Below are positions 10,124-23,337 of a DNA stretch of 64,000 bases, in pieces. This DNA is from Symbiodinium natans. Its lineage: Eukaryota > Sar > Dinophyceae > Suessiales > Symbiodiniaceae. The stretch is from positions 31,001-95,000 of the forward strand of contig CAJNDS010000154.1 in the NCBI GenBank assembly GCA_905221605.1, read 5' to 3'. Below the pieces are notes generated by a model. The model was not told where the DNA came from, made no database searches, and saw only the letters and a list, made by a program, of their open reading frames with translations. The position numbers and the translations under genes are program-made. Numbering within the stretch: position 1 is the first letter of the stretch; every line of letters starts with the position of its first letter.

Positions 10124-10538
10124 GCAGGCGTTGCTGCCGTTTGTCAAACCGAAGCTGCAGCACACGATGGAGACAAAGTATCCATCGGAGGTGCAGCAAG
10201 TCATGCCCGGTTCCTGCCGAAGGGGCATGTGGAGCGTGACGTCGGACACCGAGAGAGCCATCGTGCATCTTCCCGGTTGCCCATCCAGCTCCAGCGACTG
10301 CTGCACGTAATCGACCGCCAACGCCCCTGCCCACCACATGTCCGCTGTGGTTTCCAACCCCAAAAGTCAGCGCCCAAGGAGATCCAGCCTGCGGGACCCT
10401 TTCCATTGAGGCTGTTCCTCATGATGTCCGAGCTGCAACCTGCACGACCGATGGGCCAAGCCACAGCGTCGCTCACGGACCGCGTGTAACCCGTGGATGC
10501 AAAGCTACCACCCTGGCCCGCACAGACAAGGTAGCTGT
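10124..10538 (-). CDS. Cys-containing exon(s), unknown protein, ends at TAG 10124
   Basis: The first frame reads GYSYLVCAGQGGSFASTGYT then SDAVAWPIGRAGCSSDIMRN and NGKGPAG. A second frame continues ADMWWAGALAVDYVQQSLEL and TMALSVSDVTLHMPL to a stop at 10124. The two connect in phase if a 44-base GC-AG intron is removed around 10365, which is short. Many Cys, Gly and Ser residues suggest an extracellular or luminal protein; no family is recognised. Confidence 0.37.
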
Positions 10539-10539
10539 A

Positions 10540-11443
10540 ACCCGAGGGCCCGAGGAGTAGACAGAAATAGGCAAAACAACAAGCAATTGCTTCATTGGTC
10601 CCTAAACCCTAAACGCCGCACTCATCCTCAGCACAATTCCTTGAAGATTCCAGCCAGCCAGCCGGAGAGGGACAGAGCGGCAGGAAGCAGAAAGGAGCAG
10701 AGCAGAGGGGACGAAACACAAGAGGCAGAAGGAAGACTAAGATGAAGACGAAGGACAATAGCAAGGCGAATAAGCATGCAATCAGGACACAAGACAAAAG
10801 GTCGGGGACGACGGAACTGTCTGGGACTACTTCGAGTCAACTGCGTGGGAGGGGAGGGACTTTGCCATGCAGTTTCGCCTCACGCCATGTCTCGTGGCCA
10901 TTGAAACTGTTGGTGGCGACCGATTCCATGCTGTACCAGGCAGTGCTGATATGACTGAAACAACTGAAACTTTTTCCGGGGCGCAGCCTGTAGGATGTAT
11001 TGTCGCGCTAAGTTTGTGGGTGCCCCAAAAGCGTCTGCCAAAAAGGATTTCTAACACCCTGGGCTCCGGAACCACTAGAGTCCGCTAGAGCCCTGCCCGA
11101 ACCCAGGCTCCAAAAAAATCAATCTGAACAAGGCAACCACGAGAAAAGGAAGGGAACCGCAAGCAAGACTGGCGTGACACTTCCTGGCAGGTTGAAACTG
11201 ACAAGACCGGATTGTGAAGTAGGCGGAAACCAGGAGATTTCAGGAGCATGAGGTTCGCTTAGTTCGCGATTACCACTCGACTTTCGGATGTTTGTTGATT
11301 TCTTTACGCCCTACAGCAAAGGGCACTGCCAGCTGTGTTTCGATACTGTATGGTCCTTTTGCCGGTACTCTTAATGAAAAGGCACCCCCAAAACGCAATA
11401 CAACTTAGAAAAGCCCCTGATATGGCACACAGGCTCCCGGCCT
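10540..11443. other. Spacer, nothing supported
   Basis: Purine-rich 10670-10760 and a CCCTAAACCCTAAA pair at 10600. Open frames on both strands near 10830-11090 lack splice signals or recognisable content. Confidence 0.4.
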
Positions 11444-11810
11444 TCAGAAAGTCTGGCTTTGGTCAGAAGCCAGGTTGGTCACCGCCTGCACGAGACTCTT
11501 CAGACATTGCGTGCTGGCGGCACTCTGTAGGTGCCTGGCCACCTGTCCGACCTTTGCTGGGTAGAACTTTCTGTCTGTGCTGCGTATCGATTGACTATGG
11601 AGAGCGGAGCCCACACTGAAAAACAAGCGGGGGCGGCATCGGGCAGGCAGGCCCAAGGAAAGCAGCAGTGCAAAGGCGTTACGTGACCGAATGCAAAGAG
11701 GAAGATAAACGAAGCCTCCACATTTCCATCCACCCTCGACGTGACTCTCCATATGGAGGCCAAGCTGTCCCATCTGACATTTGCATCTGCATCAGTAGGC
11801 TGACATTGCG
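11444..11810 (-). CDS. Terminal exon pair, unknown gene
   Basis: The last exon (to TGA 11444) reads RKFYPAKVGQVARHLQSAAS and CLKSLVQAVTNLASDQSQTF, typical of a folded helical protein. It begins after CACAG or TTTTCAG near 11575-11610. An upstream frame around 11800-11710 (DANVRWDSLASIWRVTSRVD) may be the preceding exon. Join not proven. Confidence 0.33.
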
Positions 11811-12226
11811 GCGGAGAGGAAGATTGGGATGTTGCAGTTTTGACACCGAAAAGCGGCATGGCACCGACGGGGGCGACCTAAGATGTGGGCGGAGGGGGGG
11901 GGGGGAGACAGCCGATCGACATATGCAGCACTACGGTGGAGGGCCCGAAAGGGGGGGGGGGGGTGCCCTCAAGCAGACAAGGGCGAAAGCTCACAAACTT
12001 GCGTGACAGGGGAGCTGAAAACTGCCTGGCCATGGCTTGTGCTTGGCCCCATGGTCGACGAGACCTGGGAGATGTCTTGGGAGCTGGGTGTCTGTTTGTA
12101 TGATATGGTTCTGTATGATCTCATATTATCCGATGCTTTCTTGGTGCGAGATCCTGTGACACGTGCAAAATGTAAGGCTGCGCGCTTATACTATCCGCGA
12201 GAAAACAAACCTGTTCAAGTTTGACC

Positions 12227-12844
12227 TGCGTGTAGTTAGTGATGCAACCGCCTCCGTCAACAGCCCTTGCGATCCCTTGCGATGCCCCGCATGACAGCAA
12301 TCGATGCATGCCCAGCACATCGGCCTTGCACCGTGTGCCCTCACCAGTTACTTGCTTCAGGAGGCCATGAAGCGTCGTGCAACTCGGCGTGCACTTAGCG
12401 CAGCGACCCATTTCTTCTCTGACATTTTCCAGCTGGGGTCAAGCTGAGAGCAGGGAGAGCGGAGGCCTGGAGGTTCGATCGGCTGCATGGTATTAAGAGA
12501 TATTAAGGCATCGGCTCCAAATATCGTTGCAGCTCTGGTGCCTCTCCGAGTGCCTTTGCGTCGATGCTAGATGCAGGAGGCGAGTGCTTTGATAGGTGGC
12601 TCGATGACAAGACAGATTGCAAGACAACATGCTGAAAGACTGTAAGATCACTGAGCACGGGCGATCTCGCTGCCCCCGCAGATCAAGCAAAGTCTGATAT
12701 ACTCCAAGCATGCCGCTGGAGGCCTCAATCGTGTTGTACTTGCGCCCAAGCTCACTGTGAGCGAAGGTGCGGTGCACCTTGCTGTGGCAGGTCCTGCGTA
12801 AGCAGCCCAGGGATCATAGACATGTGCATCTTGAATGGTCTTGC
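12227..12844 (-). CDS. Unknown multi-exon gene region
   Basis: Exon 12844-12778 (KTIQDAHVYDPWAAYAGPAT, acceptor TTAG, donor GT) joins in phase to an exon starting 12754 (ELGRKYNTIEASSGMLGVYQ). A separate coding-like frame, ATG 12411 to a CAG/GT border at 12227, reads MGRCAKCTPSCTTLHGLLKQ and may be another gene's first exon. Whether the three belong together is unknown. Confidence 0.35.
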
Positions 12845-13064
12845 CTAAGTTGCAGTTGATGGACTTTGCAAGGTGGTTGCAAGGGGAGTGACCCGTTCCT
12901 GCATAGAATCGCCGTCGGCGGCCTCAGCAGCGCGTGAACATCGGATGCGCTTAGAGGGAACTGATAACGGGTTAACGACCTGCAATACCTGTATACGACC
13001 GAAACTGCATCAGGCGGCGGCTATAAGGTACCACTATCCTACGCTGTGCCATCAACATCTGTAA

Positions 13065-14700
13065 GCTTGCTGCTCATCTTTGCCTGAGACCTGCCGGCGC
13101 TTCTTCATTCGCCTGGAGCATCTTGACAGAAGGCAGTGGAAGAGGCTCAACTGGGCTCAACTCGTCAAGGACTCTCACGGTTTGTAAATTGATTTCAAAA
13201 AAGACAAGGCAAACACATTCGGGCTCCACGCTTCCAGTGCACCTTTGGGATCAAGTGGTGGATGGTCAGGTCGTGATCCAAGCCTTAGAGAGTCTGAGCG
13301 TATAAGGCACTTCAGATTCAGGTGAGCAGCTTCAACGAGTGGATCCAGGGTCTGGCTGCAAAGTTCGCAGCAGCCTGCGACCCCGTCGTTGACGTTGAGG
13401 TATCTGCCAGTTTTCCTCGCACAAAGAATGCAAACACTTCAACTTACCTTCCACTTTCAACACCCTGCACAATTGACAATGGTTGCCTTGCCTGGCACGG
13501 CACAGGATGCTGGAGCTGGAGCCACGCGCTGCGACTGCCAGCCCTGGCCCGTCGACAAGTATTGCAATGAGATAATATGTTCCAATTCTGTGTTTGGCAA
13601 TCATGGTATTTATGGTCATCTTTCCAGAGGCCCAAGAGTCAGTTGAATCTGTTTTGATCTTTGTTGGGCGTGCACGTATGTGGAACGAAAGTCGCGTTCT
13701 CGCCTAGGCCCATCTTGTCCGAAGGTTCTCGACCAGGTCGCTGGAACGCAAGAAAAACATGCATACATCTTTTCTTCTCGACTCACCGCATGTGCCTTCA
13801 TCGCGTTCTCACATTCTGTGGGCATTCTGTGGTCAAAACCGTGCAGAGCTCGCCTCCGTGCCACTTGCACTTTGGCAGATCGATCTCGGGATTGCGAAAG
13901 CGTGGGGCCGACCAAACATGCCATGCTTCAAGCAGAGGCGCGAAAGCTCGTCATCAGCTCATTGTCTGTATGCCCTCTGCAATGGAAGCGCCCTGAACTC
14001 TAAACCCTAAACCGTCAATCCCTATGAATCTGCTGGTTGAGGACTCCCTCGAAAACCCCGCTGGACCCGAAACCAGCGCCGCCAGGGCCGGCCCAGGGCG
14101 GCGTGGCAGATCCCTGCCAGCTGAGCTGGGAAAGCGGGGGGCGGGGGGGGCTCAGAGGCGCAAAAAATGAATCAAAACAAGGTTAAAAGACAGGGTTTAA
14201 GAGGGCTTAATGGGCTTTGGGGCTACATTTCTGCACAAGCAAGTTCTACGATGCAGATCTCAGATGTATGTGTCTGTGTCCAGTTAGTTATCAGTTCTCT
14301 GGTTTATCCGAGTGTTTCCGGGCACGACCTTGACACAAGCCTCGGCGTGCCATGAAGCTTGTGTGCGAGTCACACAACGCGATGGTCTCAGCTCTTCATT
14401 GCGTGTGCGCGCGCAATAGGTGCAATGGAGGGAAAGACATGCATCATTCGCAAAAGGTGACCATGCCATACACCTGAGAAGGCCGGACAAGCATGGGCAA
14501 GCTGTGCGAACTTTTTAAGTGGAGCTGGCGTGAGACGATAAGCTTTCGAGTCGGCAGTCAGTCGTAAGCGGCTATAGACCTCTGGACCCATCATCCGGAG
14601 TCCTGCAGCGCGACTGATCTTGTATCCTTGTACATCAAGGCCAGGCTGGCTTAGTCACTCTCAGTCCAAAGCACAAAGTAAACCAAGCAAACCTCTCTCA
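13065..14700. other. Spacer, no supported gene
   Basis: Mixed-composition DNA with open frames on both strands that lack consistent splice signals; short heptamer runs occur near 14000 and at 14700. Confidence 0.4.
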
Positions 14701-14740
14701 AAGAACCCTAAACCCTAAACCCCAAACCCTAAACCCTAGG
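14701..14740. repeat. Interstitial telomere-type repeats (CCCTAAA)
   Basis: Four to five CCCTAAA units with one CCCCAAA variant. Confidence 0.9.
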
Positions 14741-15377
14741 TACCTAGGGACCTCAAACGATGCCAAGTTTGGAGCTGCAGCCTTGAGCTCCGATTGCCTT
14801 GAACTGAGGTGACAAGCCATGCACAGCGCTATTAAACAGAACTGGGCAAGGAATCAGTGCACGCATCCCCGGCTGGCAAACTGCTATGTGTAGTTCTGTG
14901 TATAGCAGTATAGCTGAGTTTACATTGCTTTCATGTGGTTACATTGTGGGTATTTCGCTATCTTGCACGAAGCCTCGCCCCGCCCACTTGATCAAAGCAG
15001 CAGGTGAAGCGGAGTGCGACACTCAGCAAAACTTCTGCAAGCGTCAATGCAGCGCAATGAGGCTTTGTTGCACGCTGCTTGCTGGACGGGCACCTGAGAC
15101 CTCACTTGGACTTGGGCCTGTCCAGTTGCGCGCTTGAACCTTGAATTGGGCTCATGGCGAGCTGCTGTTCTGCAGCGCAGACGGACTCTCTACTCTCTCC
15201 CTTGATCTCCCTTGCGGGTCGCAAGGCAATTGCGTATACCCTGGCCACATCATGTCAGCACCCCTGACCGCAAGATGTATCAAGAATTATGAATTTCAAT
15301 ATGGTTCAATGACAATGCTTCAAGTGTCTGCGCCGCTCAGCTTGTCTGCAAAATCTCTGCCTAAAGCAGAGTTCGAA

Positions 15378-17021
15378 TTAGATGAAGCACGAGTGGCTGG
15401 TATCTTCTGCCTTACAAGCAGCCAACACCTGCTCATGAATGAAGCCGTTGGAAGCAAAGAGTGCTGCCACTCCTACTGTCCTTCCAAGAGAGAACTGTAA
15501 GGGCTGGCCCGTCAAGTCGGTCACCCGCCCACCCGCCTCTTCCACGATCATGGCGCCAGCTGCGATGTCCCAGATGTACTGCGGCGACTTTGAGACGCGC
15601 AGATAAAGGCTCGCCTGTCCTCTGGCCACCACTCCGAACTTGCACTGGCTGTCCATACGAATGGGTGGACCCATCCTAAGGGCGCCGGCAATTTCGGCAT
15701 GCCGTCCATGGCTAGAATGTGCGGACTCCAATGACTCCACATATGTGGCTGAAGAGGCGTCTGAAGTACCGGACACAGAGATGGGGAACTCCTTGCCCGA
15801 CTCAATGTTCAATTGGGCCGCTCCTTGCCCCATAACTCCAACGAAAACGCAGCCCTTCTCGCCATCGGGCAAGGTGTAGTCGACTGGAAGGTTGGGGCAG
15901 CCCAGAGCTGCCACCAAGACTTTCCCATTTTCGATAAGGCAGAGGCAAACTGCAAATTGCTCTTTCCGTACGAAGCCCTTCGTGCCATCAATCGGATCGA
16001 GTACCCAAAACAAACCCTCACCCCCCGGATGATTGCCGCGGTCAAGCGCGCCGATGACCTCCTCCATAGAGATATCCGCCATGAGCTCTTTCACGTGGTC
16101 CAACACCTCTGGACAAGCAGTGACGAGATGGGCGCATGTTGAAGAAGATGCAGTCGTGCGTGTGGGGAACGGCAGCCTACAGCAGCCTACCCAAGAAGTC
16201 GCCCCTGTTGACCGAAAACCTGAATCCTCAATCACCCTGACAGCTACGGCAGTGGGTGCACATGGCGCACCGCCTCCTTCCTACAGCTGTGCCGGGCGCC
16301 TTTTTCGCCAGGGCAGGATCAGCACGCAGAGCTGACGCGTCCTCGTGGCGCGGGTCTGGGGTCTCAGGGATCCATCCCTGGTGCGCTCACATGAAGCACC
16401 CATCGCGGGTTCCTGGTCAATACTTACGGTAGGAGTTGCTTGGTGATTAAAGCATCAAGGCCCCGTGACAGAATCCCCACTGCACCAGATTCCTAGTCTG
16501 GTACTGGTCCAACCTCTAATGCATCTCCTGGCGAGGGGCTTAAGCCCAATTCCCAAACTGAGGCGTTGCACTCCCACCTCCTCCCCCACCATGGGAATAC
16601 TCGGGAACGCTTGATGGAGAATGTGCTCGACGAGGGCTTGAGAAGCAAAATCCGCGATGGTGACCTGGTGATTCTTGAACACAAAGCCAGCTTTTTAAGG
16701 CAACTTTTGCTTTTGCGGCGAGACGTTCTTGTGAGAGTGCTCTTCAAAGTCGACTAGCAAAACATGACGACGCCAATGTCCCAAGAACCCTCAGGTGTAC
16801 TCGTTGGGCTGCTCACATCTCTGAAGTTTTCTTCGGGGAGGGGTCGGGGGAGGGGTCGGGGGGCGTCGGGGGGGGGGGAGGGGGCGAGGGAGGCGGGGCG
16901 TACATAAGCTGTAGAGCTTCAACCGAGCAGCTGGTGAGAAGTCCGCTTTTTTCAGGATCTCCTCATCCAATATATTCTTCTGGATCTTTGCCGTAAGATG
17001 GCAGGCCTGAGCAGCCCGCAT
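15378..17021 (-). CDS. 3'(2'),5'-bisphosphate nucleotidase (HAL2/SAL1/MET22 family)
   Basis: Removes the 3'-phosphate from PAP (and PAPS), the by-product of sulfotransfer and sulfate assimilation, with magnesium; member of the inositol-phosphatase fold. Three exons: 17021-16932, 16664-16578, 16106-15378, 301 codons plus stop, phase 0 at both joins. Intron 1 is GC-AG (267 b); joined across it the protein reads KKADFSPVTIADFASQAL, the family's conserved N-terminal motif. Metal ligands seen: GEE (57-59), DPIDGT (96-101) and WDIAAG with downstream EEAGG. Intron 2 is GT-AG (471 b). The first ATG gives a slightly short N-terminus; another 5' exon is possible, since the frame stays open upstream (CECQVPSHTVAGC). 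No clear transit peptide. Confidence 0.88.
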
Positions 17022-18255
17022 GCAGCCCGCAACGGTATGAGAGGGGACTTGACACTCACACACGATCCTACAGTTGCATGCAAACCCGAAGCATCATGAG
17101 GCCCACCTTCACAACCACCTCCACCACCACTCGTCGCAGCAGTGCTAAGTCATGTGGATGGGAATCGGCCATGCTTAAAGGAGTTCTCTGCAAAACGTTG
17201 CCTAGAGTTGCGACAGTTGTATACTACCATTACTACCAGTCAAGTGTGGACCAATTCCAATCATGTCTGCTTCCTATGCTGCAATGCTCATGGTGCATAT
17301 CCCGCAACCACGCTGAGGCAGTCCGCAACTACTAAGCGGTCTTCCTCTGGCTGCTACAAGTAGGCTGGCTTTTATCGAGCCGCCGCCACTGACAAGCAAA
17401 GCCATGCTTTCACGCGCTTCATGGGGCCGATATACCCTAGCTCCTAAACCCAGGGACTCCAATACATCTTAGTTAAGGAATATGTTTTCCTTAACATATA
17501 AAAGGATTCGGATTCCTAATGGTTTAAGGGAACTTCCGAAATTTAGGGGTACTGGAGTCTCTGGGAAGGTTGGGAGCCGGGACCAGCCTTGGCAATGATC
17601 GTAGAGGCGGGAGAGGCTGAGCAAAGCAAGCAGCTCGAATGGGCAGCATCACGCCAAGAAACCTTCAGAGCTTCTGGATAGAGAGAGCTCCCTTCTTAAA
17701 GGAATGATTAAAGCTCAAACTGATATCGTTAAGCTTCCAGAAGTCTGAAACCTCCAACAGTTTCAAGGCAATGATGGGGAGTTGCCTGGGGAGCCTTTCT
17801 ACTACAGCAAGCCGAGTATTTCCGCAACCTGAGCTTCAACCCTCGCTCCAGCTCAGAGTTGACAATCAAGCTTTGGCTTTGATCCCAAACATTTTCCGAA
17901 AAAACACATATAGAATAATATCTGGTGTCTTAGGGCTATCTACAGAGAGACGTCATAAAGGCAATGGAGAACAATACTCTCACTCCAGAGTGGGAGGGTC
18001 GAGCGCACGAATTGCGGCATAGAAATATTTTATTGGGACCTGCCTATGTCTAGCAACGTTAAAGAGGCTCGCTTCCGAAACTCATCCCCTACATAGAACA
18101 CAAGATGAGGGGCACTCACTTACTGAACGTGATTTATGAACATTTATGGCACCTCCCTAAACATCCGAAATGAAGGGTTAGCGGAGAATGCACTGGACGA
18201 CACGCGACAACACGCGGACGCAACCGCACTAGTGAAGATGAAGCGAATGTACTGG
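17022..18255. other. Spacer, nothing firmly supported
   Basis: Contains short direct repeats of AACATATAAAAGG type near 17470-17520 and a 26-bp direct repeat (GAATGxACTGGACGACACGC...) at 18186-18211 and 18245-18270. No recognised gene. Confidence 0.4.
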
Positions 18256-18259
18256 ACGA

Positions 18260-18487
18260 CACGCAACAACCAAGGAGTGCGAAGTACGATGACTCGTGTT
18301 CAGGCGTGACTGCCACACCATGCAAGCTCTCTCGTCGACACGTTGCCGGGCCATACCTATGGTAGATCCTCCTACAGTACCTAACGCAAACTCCATCATC
18401 TGCACGAACACTGCAGCCAACACACCAGCAACCATGCTGTACAACTCATCCACTTCAGGGTGACAATCTTTAACCAAGCATTATGGT
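18260..18487 (-). CDS. Exon with a predicted membrane helix, unknown gene
   Basis: The minus frame reads VKDCHPEVDELYSMVAGVLA, then AVFVQMMEFALGTVGG, a hydrophobic 20-residue stretch, then GMARQRVDERACMVWQSRLN. Coding-like throughout, but borders are not fixed. The frame 18787-18573 upstream (AKLRPRVPESFELANTPVQR) could be another exon. Confidence 0.33.
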
Positions 18488-18789
18488 TTTTTGAAGATTC
18501 TGAACTGAATCGCTCGTGCAAGACCTTCACCATGTCATTTGGGCAAATCGAATAGCTCCAACAGCCTCCTAATGCAAAACCAGTTCTACAGCCGAGCGCA
18601 CAAATGCTGCCCTTTGCACAGGTGTGTTGGCTAATTCAAAGGATTCAGGGACGCGAGGACGTAGCTTTGCAAGTTGTGGCTTCGCTGAAGCAGATGGAGA
18701 TGCTCTGATCGGGACTCTGATCCTTGCCAGCGGACTCCTGCGTATTGAACTCCGTGTTGTCGGCCGCATCTTTCTGGAAAAGACCATAG

Positions 18790-20320
18790 TGTAATCGGAA
18801 CAATAATCGTGATTGGCTCGAATACTAAGATGCGTTTGGATATAAAAGAAATGATGCTAATGTTGATACTCTCATACTCCTGCTACTAACAAGAATCGAG
18901 ACGAAGCCAATCGAGTCCCATCCCGATCAATTCCAGCAGGCACATTGGTTACTGGATCGCTATCAGGGCGCCTGGAACATGCTGGAAATCAGGACTGCTG
19001 CACGAATAGCTATGCCAACTTAAAACACTGACTACCGACACAAAGGAATAGATGCGGAGATGAAGTTGTAACCTATAGCCTGTGCCCTACTGTGAAGCCT
19101 GCTGGGTGAGCTCTTGGCGCAGCATGTAGTGCCATCGCTGAAGTCACATCTCCAGGTACAGGGTAAGCTTGCAGCTTCTTGGGTGACGGATGAAAAAGCA
19201 GTAAGTATCAAAAACAACCCCAACGGATCAAAAGAAGGATAAACAATAATTCATTCTTCCTCTTAAAATATAATTATAAAGCGAACAGAGAAAATAAACA
19301 TCTTTCATTGGCATTAGTTTTTCATTATCCTTCTTATTTTCCTTTTTGATCCCTATTACTTGTCGTTGATCCTTGTTTATTTGTTTTTGATGCCCATGCC
19401 TTTGGGGCCGGTGATGCGCCGTTTGTTTTTTCTTTTTCATTCGCAGCCTTGTCGCTCGTGTAGCTAAGACCACTTAAAGAGGGCATTGCCATCGACTCGA
19501 CTTCACAAGCTGTGCACGCGTGAGAACTGCTTGAGCCACAAGATGCTTCTTAAAGCTCCAGAACTGGGGGTGGCCATGTGGCATATTCCTGCATTCCTAC
19601 GTCCTATGCTGCTACACTAAACTCGCTTCGCTGGCTTCCGCTCCGACTGTACGTTGACACGAGTAGAAAAATTCGCAGCACGAGTTCTGCAAACCCTGCT
19701 TTTCAGCACTGAATGCTCCAGGTGAAACAGGCCCTTTGGGCGAAGTAGGAATAGGAGCAATATGTGTGACACATCGAACATGCAAAAGCTTGCAAACTGG
19801 ATCTTCGAGCCAAGATCCACAATGGCTTTCGCAGCAAACTTACCAAGATCATATATGGACAGGTGGCTCTGCAGTGGACCTGTGGTGGGGAAGAGGCAGG
19901 AACAATGCCTTGCAAACCGCTGACTGCCCGGTTCATGTGAGTGACACATCTCAGCCGAGGGAGAAAAAGCCTTGCGAACATTGTCATGCCACAGAGATTG
20001 TTGTAGTCACAAGACACCATGTGCTGACTTCCCAAAAACGACATTCGCTTTTGGACCGCAAAAGGGGCCCGAGTTCAGAGACCTGACCATGCGGAGGTAA
20101 GCTTCCGTCCAGTGGGTTGAGCGCAGATGCTGTTCCTCTTCGTTCGCCCCTCGGCCGAGTGTTGCAGGTCAAAGATTGTCAAAACCTAAAGCTCTGAACG
20201 CCAAAACCTGGGGTGACAACCGTCGGCGAAGTGAGGTCTATGTCAGGCCGGATCTTGCCCCAGCCTGTTCATGGCTTCTTAGAAGCTGCTGCAAGTGAGG
20301 CCTCTTAACCATGCATGACA
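18790..20320. other. Spacer with weak coding signals
   Basis: 19228-19450 is AT-rich and its minus strand is Lys-rich (RLRMKKKKQTAHHRP). 19223-19032 reads LGLFLILTAFSSVTQEAASL then Cys-rich sequence, like a secretion signal, but without an ATG. Neither has usable splice borders. No gene is claimed. Confidence 0.35.
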
Positions 20321-20325
20321 GGAGC

Positions 20326-20510
20326 TCAGTCAAGCAAAGTGTCGAATCCGATTCGTGCATTTTCCACGAAAACCCACCGATCTTCGAAGGCCCGTTTCCC
20401 AACATCTTTCAACGCTGTAAGCACCCAGCCGTCGCAGTTTGGACAGCGACCGGTGCCCTTTTTGAGCTCAGCCATCATGTTCTGCTTGAACCCGAAGCAG
20501 CCATCACAGC
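20326..20510 (-). CDS. Terminal exon with a C-x2-C zinc-ribbon pattern
   Basis: After a TGTGAG acceptor the frame reads CDGCFGFKQNMMAELKKGTG, RCPNCDGWVLTALKDVGKRA and FEDRWVFVENARIGFDTLLD, then TGA 20326. Two CxxC pairs 20 residues apart (CDGC, CPNC) fit a zinc ribbon or knuckle. No further exons or family were identified. Confidence 0.45.
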
Positions 20511-21445
20511 CTCACAGTGATGCGACTTCAACAAGCCTCAAACTTGTATGCTTACAATGCTCAGGGCGTGAAGGGCGAGCTGTATCGTAGCGTATAGATC
20601 GCTTCATGCTCCTAAGATGTCAGCTCGTCAGCCCCCGACCTTGCAATCGCCGGCCGTAGGCTCCCTTCGTGTTGTGTCGGTTCACGTTGGCCTGTTGGTC
20701 AGGACAACTTAACAGCTTCGCATAGCTTCGCGTTCAGACATGCGTGCTGACCTTGAGACGCCCCAAACTAGGCCCGAGGCTGCCAGGTACATCACAGGAT
20801 TCGAGCCGATGCCCAAGCATCCGATGCACTTGCCGGAGCCTCTCCATAAAGATCCAGGGGGTGGCTAAGGGTTACTGTTGTTCTTCGGGCTTGGGGTTTG
20901 ATTGAAACCTGTTGGGGCTCTATTTTTGGGCGACGCAAAGCACAGCTCCTGGACCTGACCATACCATAGCAAACGACCAACATCCGGCAACACCCGATAT
21001 CACTGCTTGTAAAGCCATTCTCGCAGCGCGTCACATTCTGAAATTCTGAATCTAAGCCACTCCTCGAAGTAACCCCCCCCTTCATCTTGCTACGTTGCAA
21101 TACATTGTGTTTTGCTTGCGCAGGCCCAGGTCTCATCTTGCACTTCTTGTGAAAAGCTGCACGTCTGAAGATGTGCTAAGGCTGCCTGAGCAAACCTGAC
21201 ATGGCTTGGGCTGTCTGGCCAGCCAGTCCTTCTCCTGCCAATGTGATGACATTGACAGGCCACGAGGCTACGGCTGGCAGCTACTGGTGCGCCCACACGC
21301 CTGTGAATCTTGAGCTGTGCTTGCCCTCATGTCTTGTGTGTGTATGTGAGAGATGACACTTCGCCGTCCTCCTGCTCTTTCCGGTGCCTGTCCGATGGCA
21401 AGTTGAGCACCAAGGCTGAATGAATTCTGAAAGCTCAGTGATACC

Positions 21446-22370
21446 TTAAGTTTCCGGTTGTGTGTCCGAAGAACCAGAGGGCCTCTCACGGTCCTCTTCG
21501 ATCCGTTTCAGCTCCTCGATTCGGACCATCTCTTGATCTCAGTCGTTCATCGCCGTTAGCTTCTGTCGGCACACGTCGATACACATATTTGCTCTATTCT
21601 TGCTACCCTCATGGCCTTGTGTTCTTTATGGCTGAGCATGCGGCGCTGGCGCTCCCGCTCTTCTTTCCGCCTCCTCTCTTCCTCACGCAAGGGTTTTGGA
21701 GCGGATTTCGCCTTAGCCTTAGAGGGTGCACAATAACTCCTGCATGGTCGCTACTTGTGTGTCGGGCAAAGCCGTCTTCGGGAAGACCGTCCTCCTCCTG
21801 CAGGCGCCGCCGCTTTGCCTGGAGGGCAAGCTTTCTCTGGCGCCTGCCGGGATCAAGAGGTCCATGGATATTGTATTCTCAAGAAGAACTGATGATGATC
21901 TTCATCATGGCCAGCAATAACATTTTCTCGGTGCGATTCATCTTGTGTTGTCTTTCTTGTATATCCATGGATACAATGGGATATTCGAGAGTCACACCAT
22001 CATCCACTTGTCTCTACAAGTCCATGGAAGGATGAATGAAGGAGGTCCTCTTCTCCTCTGCTTCCTGTTGCGCTCGGAGGCGCCTGGCGAAAATGCACAC
22101 TAGAGATACGGGAGAGAAAGCCACAAAGTTCATGAAGGATTGGAGAAGTGTGAGCCTACATGAGATGCGGCCAGGCTGCTTCTCTTCTTCTACAGCTCGT
22201 CTTGCAAACTCCTCTTCCGCGCGCATTTGCCGCCACCTCGAGCGGTCTTGTCTAAATGCTACAATCACATCACGTTTCCAGACGTGGCCCACCTGCCATT
22301 GCCTCCGATGAGGTCAATGCGGTCCAGATGTGAGAAGTCCTGGACGTCTCGTCTTGCCAGTTCGGTGCTT
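21446..22370 (-). CDS. Charged coiled-coil protein, seven exons (5' end missing)
   Basis: Exons 22370-22293, 22251-22177, 22083-22048, 21955-21890, 21843-21792, 21717-21607, 21529-21446 join in phase at every border with AG acceptors and GT, GC or GA donors. The product is mostly long charged helix: RQMRAEEEFARRAVEEEKQ, RLRAQQEAEEK, QRKLALQAKRRRLQEE, REEERRRKEERERQRRMLSH, MVRIEELKRIEEDRERPSGS, then TAA. A more globular piece (ARRDVQDFSHLDRIDLIGGN) precedes the coil. Coils like this occur in cytoskeletal, ciliary and RNA-processing proteins, so no function is inferred. Earlier exons should lie above 22370. Confidence 0.58.
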
Positions 22371-23337
22371 CTGCAAGAACACCAAGTGCTCCGCAGCGAT
22401 CCAGAGCCGAATTTCAAATGCCGAGGAGCTGGTGAGCTGGCGGTCTGCTCGGGAACCAGGCGATGCCGACTGAGCCAAGGCTCAGAGGGAAAAGGAACAG
22501 GGAAGATTGCAGCATCGCATATATTGTCGCAATGTCATGATTTGTCCAGTAATACCTGTTTACCATTGAATCTACATAAAAGGAAAACGGACAAGTCGAC
22601 CGGTCACAGTGGTAACAGTACTCAAAAACATGTCACCTTCATTTCTCTCCCTTCGCTCAGTTCTGAGGGGTGGGCTTCAGGCTCCACTCACGCAGATCTC
22701 AGGCGACAAGAGGCGGACACAGCGAAATGGCAGGAGCAAGGAGCAGCAAACGCTCTAGAATGAAAGGAGAAGCACACGATGCCAGGGTCATGATATCATC
22801 ACATCGTAGCACGGGTGAGGCGCCAGGTCGCTTGACAAATCGCCAGAAAAGAGATCGAGAACGTCGTCGTCGCGCGCGGCACACGTCGCGGTGACTACCC
22901 TACATTTTAAACCCTAAACCCTAAACCAACAAAGCTCATGTAAGGCCGCAGCTGTGAGCGGCGAGGATGCATGGGCTACTCCTTTCAGGCAGAGCGGTGC
23001 TTGGACTCGGACACCTCTACACGTGGGGACGGTCCTGGAGAGTGTGGTGTACTCCAGCCCCAGCGGCATCACTCTGAAGCCCGGCTTGAGCTACTCAAAG
23101 GCTGCGAGAAGCGCTTGGCCACAGCATCGTGCCGCACTTATCCCGGGGCCCGGCAGTGCTGCTATTCTATACGACAGACCCAACTTGGCATTCGTTTTTC
23201 TAGTGGAGTACCTCGGCAGCAAGGAATAAGGAATATTGAGGTGAAAAGGTAATGTAAACTAGCACACCATGAGGAGCTGCGGGCAGCAAACAAGGACTCT
23301 CGAACCTACAACAAGTACTGTATCCCCACGCTTCGGC

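Noticed and set aside
21460-22035. 191-codon plus-strand frame
   Set aside because: It is antisense to the coiled-coil gene, whose seven minus-strand exons join in phase.
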